Assembly (NCBI GenBank): GCA_947259375.1
Contig: CAMYLZ010000025.1
Location: 434,001 to 498,000 of the forward strand
Length of the DNA stretch: 64,000 nt
Direction: 5' to 3'
Origin: an uncultured Parvularculaceae bacterium
Lineage (GTDB): Bacteria; Pseudomonadota; Alphaproteobacteria; Caulobacterales; Parvularculaceae
The stretch's first letter is position 1. Every line of letters begins with the position of its first letter. The notes below the pieces were generated by a model. It was not told the origin of the DNA. It did not search any database and saw nothing but the letters and a program-made list of their open reading frames with translations. Of this stretch, positions 62,994-64,000 are shown in pieces. A program made the translations under genes and the position numbers.

Positions 62994-63194
62994 TGGCATT
63001 TTTTCCCTGAAAGCGCGCCGGCGCCTCATCATGCGCCCGGCAGGATGTGCAACTTCCTTTGTCGCAAACGCGGCTACGAAGCGGCTCAACACGCCCGCCG
63101 TCTGGCCGCGCAAAGAGCGAAAAAACGCCGCCCGACGACGCGCGCGGAGCCAGGCCGCCGCGCGCCGTTAATGTAAAGGCCCCTGCTTCAATCG

Positions 63195-64000
63195 CTAACT
63201 TTTCTTTTTATATTCAGCCTCGGCGTCTCCCTGTTTCAACACAAGGCGCTCGCCATCTTCCGAGAATGTAAAAATGATCGCCGGCGCATAGGATTGATCG
63301 AATAGAAAACTATTGTTTCCTCGGTACGCCAACTGTTCCCTGAATTCTCCGTTTATAACCAATATGAGCTCGCTTTCGCTGCGTTCGAATTCCACGATAT
63401 CATTATCATCCGTTTCGAGCGCCTCGTATTTTCCGACAAATTTTTCCAACTCTTCCACGGAAATTGGGGGATTTTCTCCATCAAAATATGCATTCAATAT
63501 ATCCTTCACGATCTCCGGCGCTTCATTGAAGCTGGAATTGTCTATAACCGCCAGGCTAATGCGCTCTTCCGGGTTGTACAGAGCAATTGAGTTGAACTCA
63601 TCAACGCGCCCTCTGTGTCCGTAGCTGAGCTTTCCCGCGAAGGTGAATTTTTCAACGCCCAATCCATAAGTATCTTTAATAGCGATCATTTTCCGCAAGC
63701 TGTCTTCATTGATGAGCTTGCCCGTGAACACCGCATCGAAAACCTTCGCCAAATCTGTCGGCGTAGAAACAAGCCCGCCAGCGCCGCGCAATACAGAGTG
63801 GTCGGCTATGTCGGCCCGGTTCATTCCGGATTCATTATGATATGAATACGCCTCGCCCCTCGCAGCAGAAAGCTCTTCCGCATAATATGTATTTGCAAGC
63901 GCCAGCGGTTTTGTAATCTTGCTTTCAATCAGCTTTGCATAAGGTTGCTCGTAAATGCGTTCCAGAATCAACGTTAACAAATAGGCTTTCGAGTTGCTGT
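63195..64000 (-). CDS. Serine beta-lactamase-like hydrolase, C-terminal part (cut by window edge)
   Basis: The leftward frame is open through the right edge; the visible part begins SNSKAYLLTLILERIYEQPY, where YSN-type sequence corresponds to the second active-site motif of class C beta-lactamase/esterase-like proteins. The catalytic SxxK must lie outside the window. Later blocks GAGGLVSTPTDLAKVFDA and YGHRGRVDEFNSI (the region of the third motif) fit the family. A C-terminal domain of about 90 residues (EELEKFVGKYEALE onward) resembles the tail found in beta-lactamase-related hydrolases. It is probably a secreted esterase or peptidase rather than a resistance enzyme. The true start is not visible. 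Confidence 0.85.
   Translation of the reverse strand, partial: SNSKAYLLTLILERIYEQPYAKLIESKITKPLALANTYYAEELSAARGEAYSYHNESGMNRADIADHSVLRGAGGLVSTPTDLAKVFDAVFTGKLINEDSLRKMIAIKDTYGLGVEKFTFAGKLSYGHRGRVDEFNSIALYNPEERISLAVIDNSSFNEAPEIVKDILNAYFDGENPPISVEELEKFVGKYEALETDDNDIVEFERSESELILVINGEFREQLAYRGNNSFLFDQSYAPAIIFTFSEDGERLVLKQGDAEAEYKKKS

Larger units (their letters stand above)
62773..63194. other. 422-bp intergenic region after typA
   Basis: The region holds a hairpin after typA, the second copy of the 90-bp dispersed repeat, and about 180 bp with overlapping short ORFs on both strands (for example 62913-63113 leftward, which contains the repeat-encoded peptide). None of these ORFs has convincing coding signals, so I annotate no gene. 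Confidence 0.5.

Noticed and set aside
62913-63113. Leftward 66-codon ORF ending in the repeat-encoded peptide MKIFMNPAFGG
   Set aside because: Only the last part is shared with copy 1, where a stop codon precedes it. The upstream part has no start with a ribosome site, and the opposite strand is also open. It is kept only as part of the repeat finding.
63195-64000. Beta-lactam resistance gene
   Set aside because: The fold family is beta-lactamase-like, but the long C-terminal domain and overall character fit esterase or peptidase relatives better. The catalytic SxxK is outside the window.

Overview
The window looks like chromosomal DNA of an alphaproteobacterium, probably of the Hyphomonadaceae/Parvularculaceae kind. 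That placement is my inference from gene content and order; no search was run. The signs are a fused ispDF, a fused cysNC, a GTTC-N7-GTTC LexA box between divergent ssb and uvrA, an NtrX without the GAFTGA loop, and the order ispDF / dusB / ntrYX / trkA / trkH / dat / hfq / hflX. Nearly all of the 64 kb is housekeeping or metabolic coding sequence. I see no rRNA or tRNA gene, IS element, prophage or CRISPR array.

Layout. 0-5 kb: a histone H1-like basic repeat protein, ssb and uvrA (SOS repair), and a hotdog thioesterase. 5.0-5.8 kb: a repeat-rich intergenic island with palindromic REP-like elements and one copy of a 90-bp dispersed repeat. 5.8-15 kb: a cyclase-family lipoprotein, sdaA, the CinA N-terminal domain protein, a secreted S9 peptidase, the sfsA-map-radC-pfkB run, and a secreted isoaspartyl peptidase. 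15-20 kb: an unusual pair of a soluble histidine kinase and a HerA-type ATPase, then a cation/proton antiporter. 20-25 kb: the methylcitrate cycle (prpD-prpB-prpC), continuing into folE and an enoyl-CoA hydratase. 25-32 kb: a TauE/SafE transporter, a DPP-IV-like peptidase, and the sulfate activation pair cysD-cysNC. CysD carries an extra N-terminal HTH-like domain.

32-43 kb, mostly leftward: hisN-type phosphatase, hflX, hfq, D-amino acid aminotransferase, trkH, trkA, ntrX, ntrY, dusB. ntrBC is absent from its usual place. 43-50 kb: ispDF, pncC, a VanZ-like protein, an S41 peptidase, a COQ10/RatA protein, a GST, two small unknown proteins and lipA. A decayed copy of the 3' end of the COQ10 gene lies on the far side of the S41 gene. 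50-57 kb: an Lrp-type regulator divergent from alanine dehydrogenase, several unknown proteins, a PepSY protein, a DUF885-like peptidase and a small membrane protein. 57-64 kb: dnaG-rpoD, divergent typA, a second copy of the 90-bp repeat in the opposite orientation, and the C-terminal part of a serine beta-lactamase-like hydrolase cut by the window edge.

The items most worth a second look are the HTH-CysD fusion and the repeated GTGGGA motifs in front of it, the 90-bp inverted dispersed repeat with a near-DnaA-box palindrome, the REP-like palindromes with compensatory changes, the COQ10 remnant around the S41 gene, and the HerA/degenerate-kinase pair.
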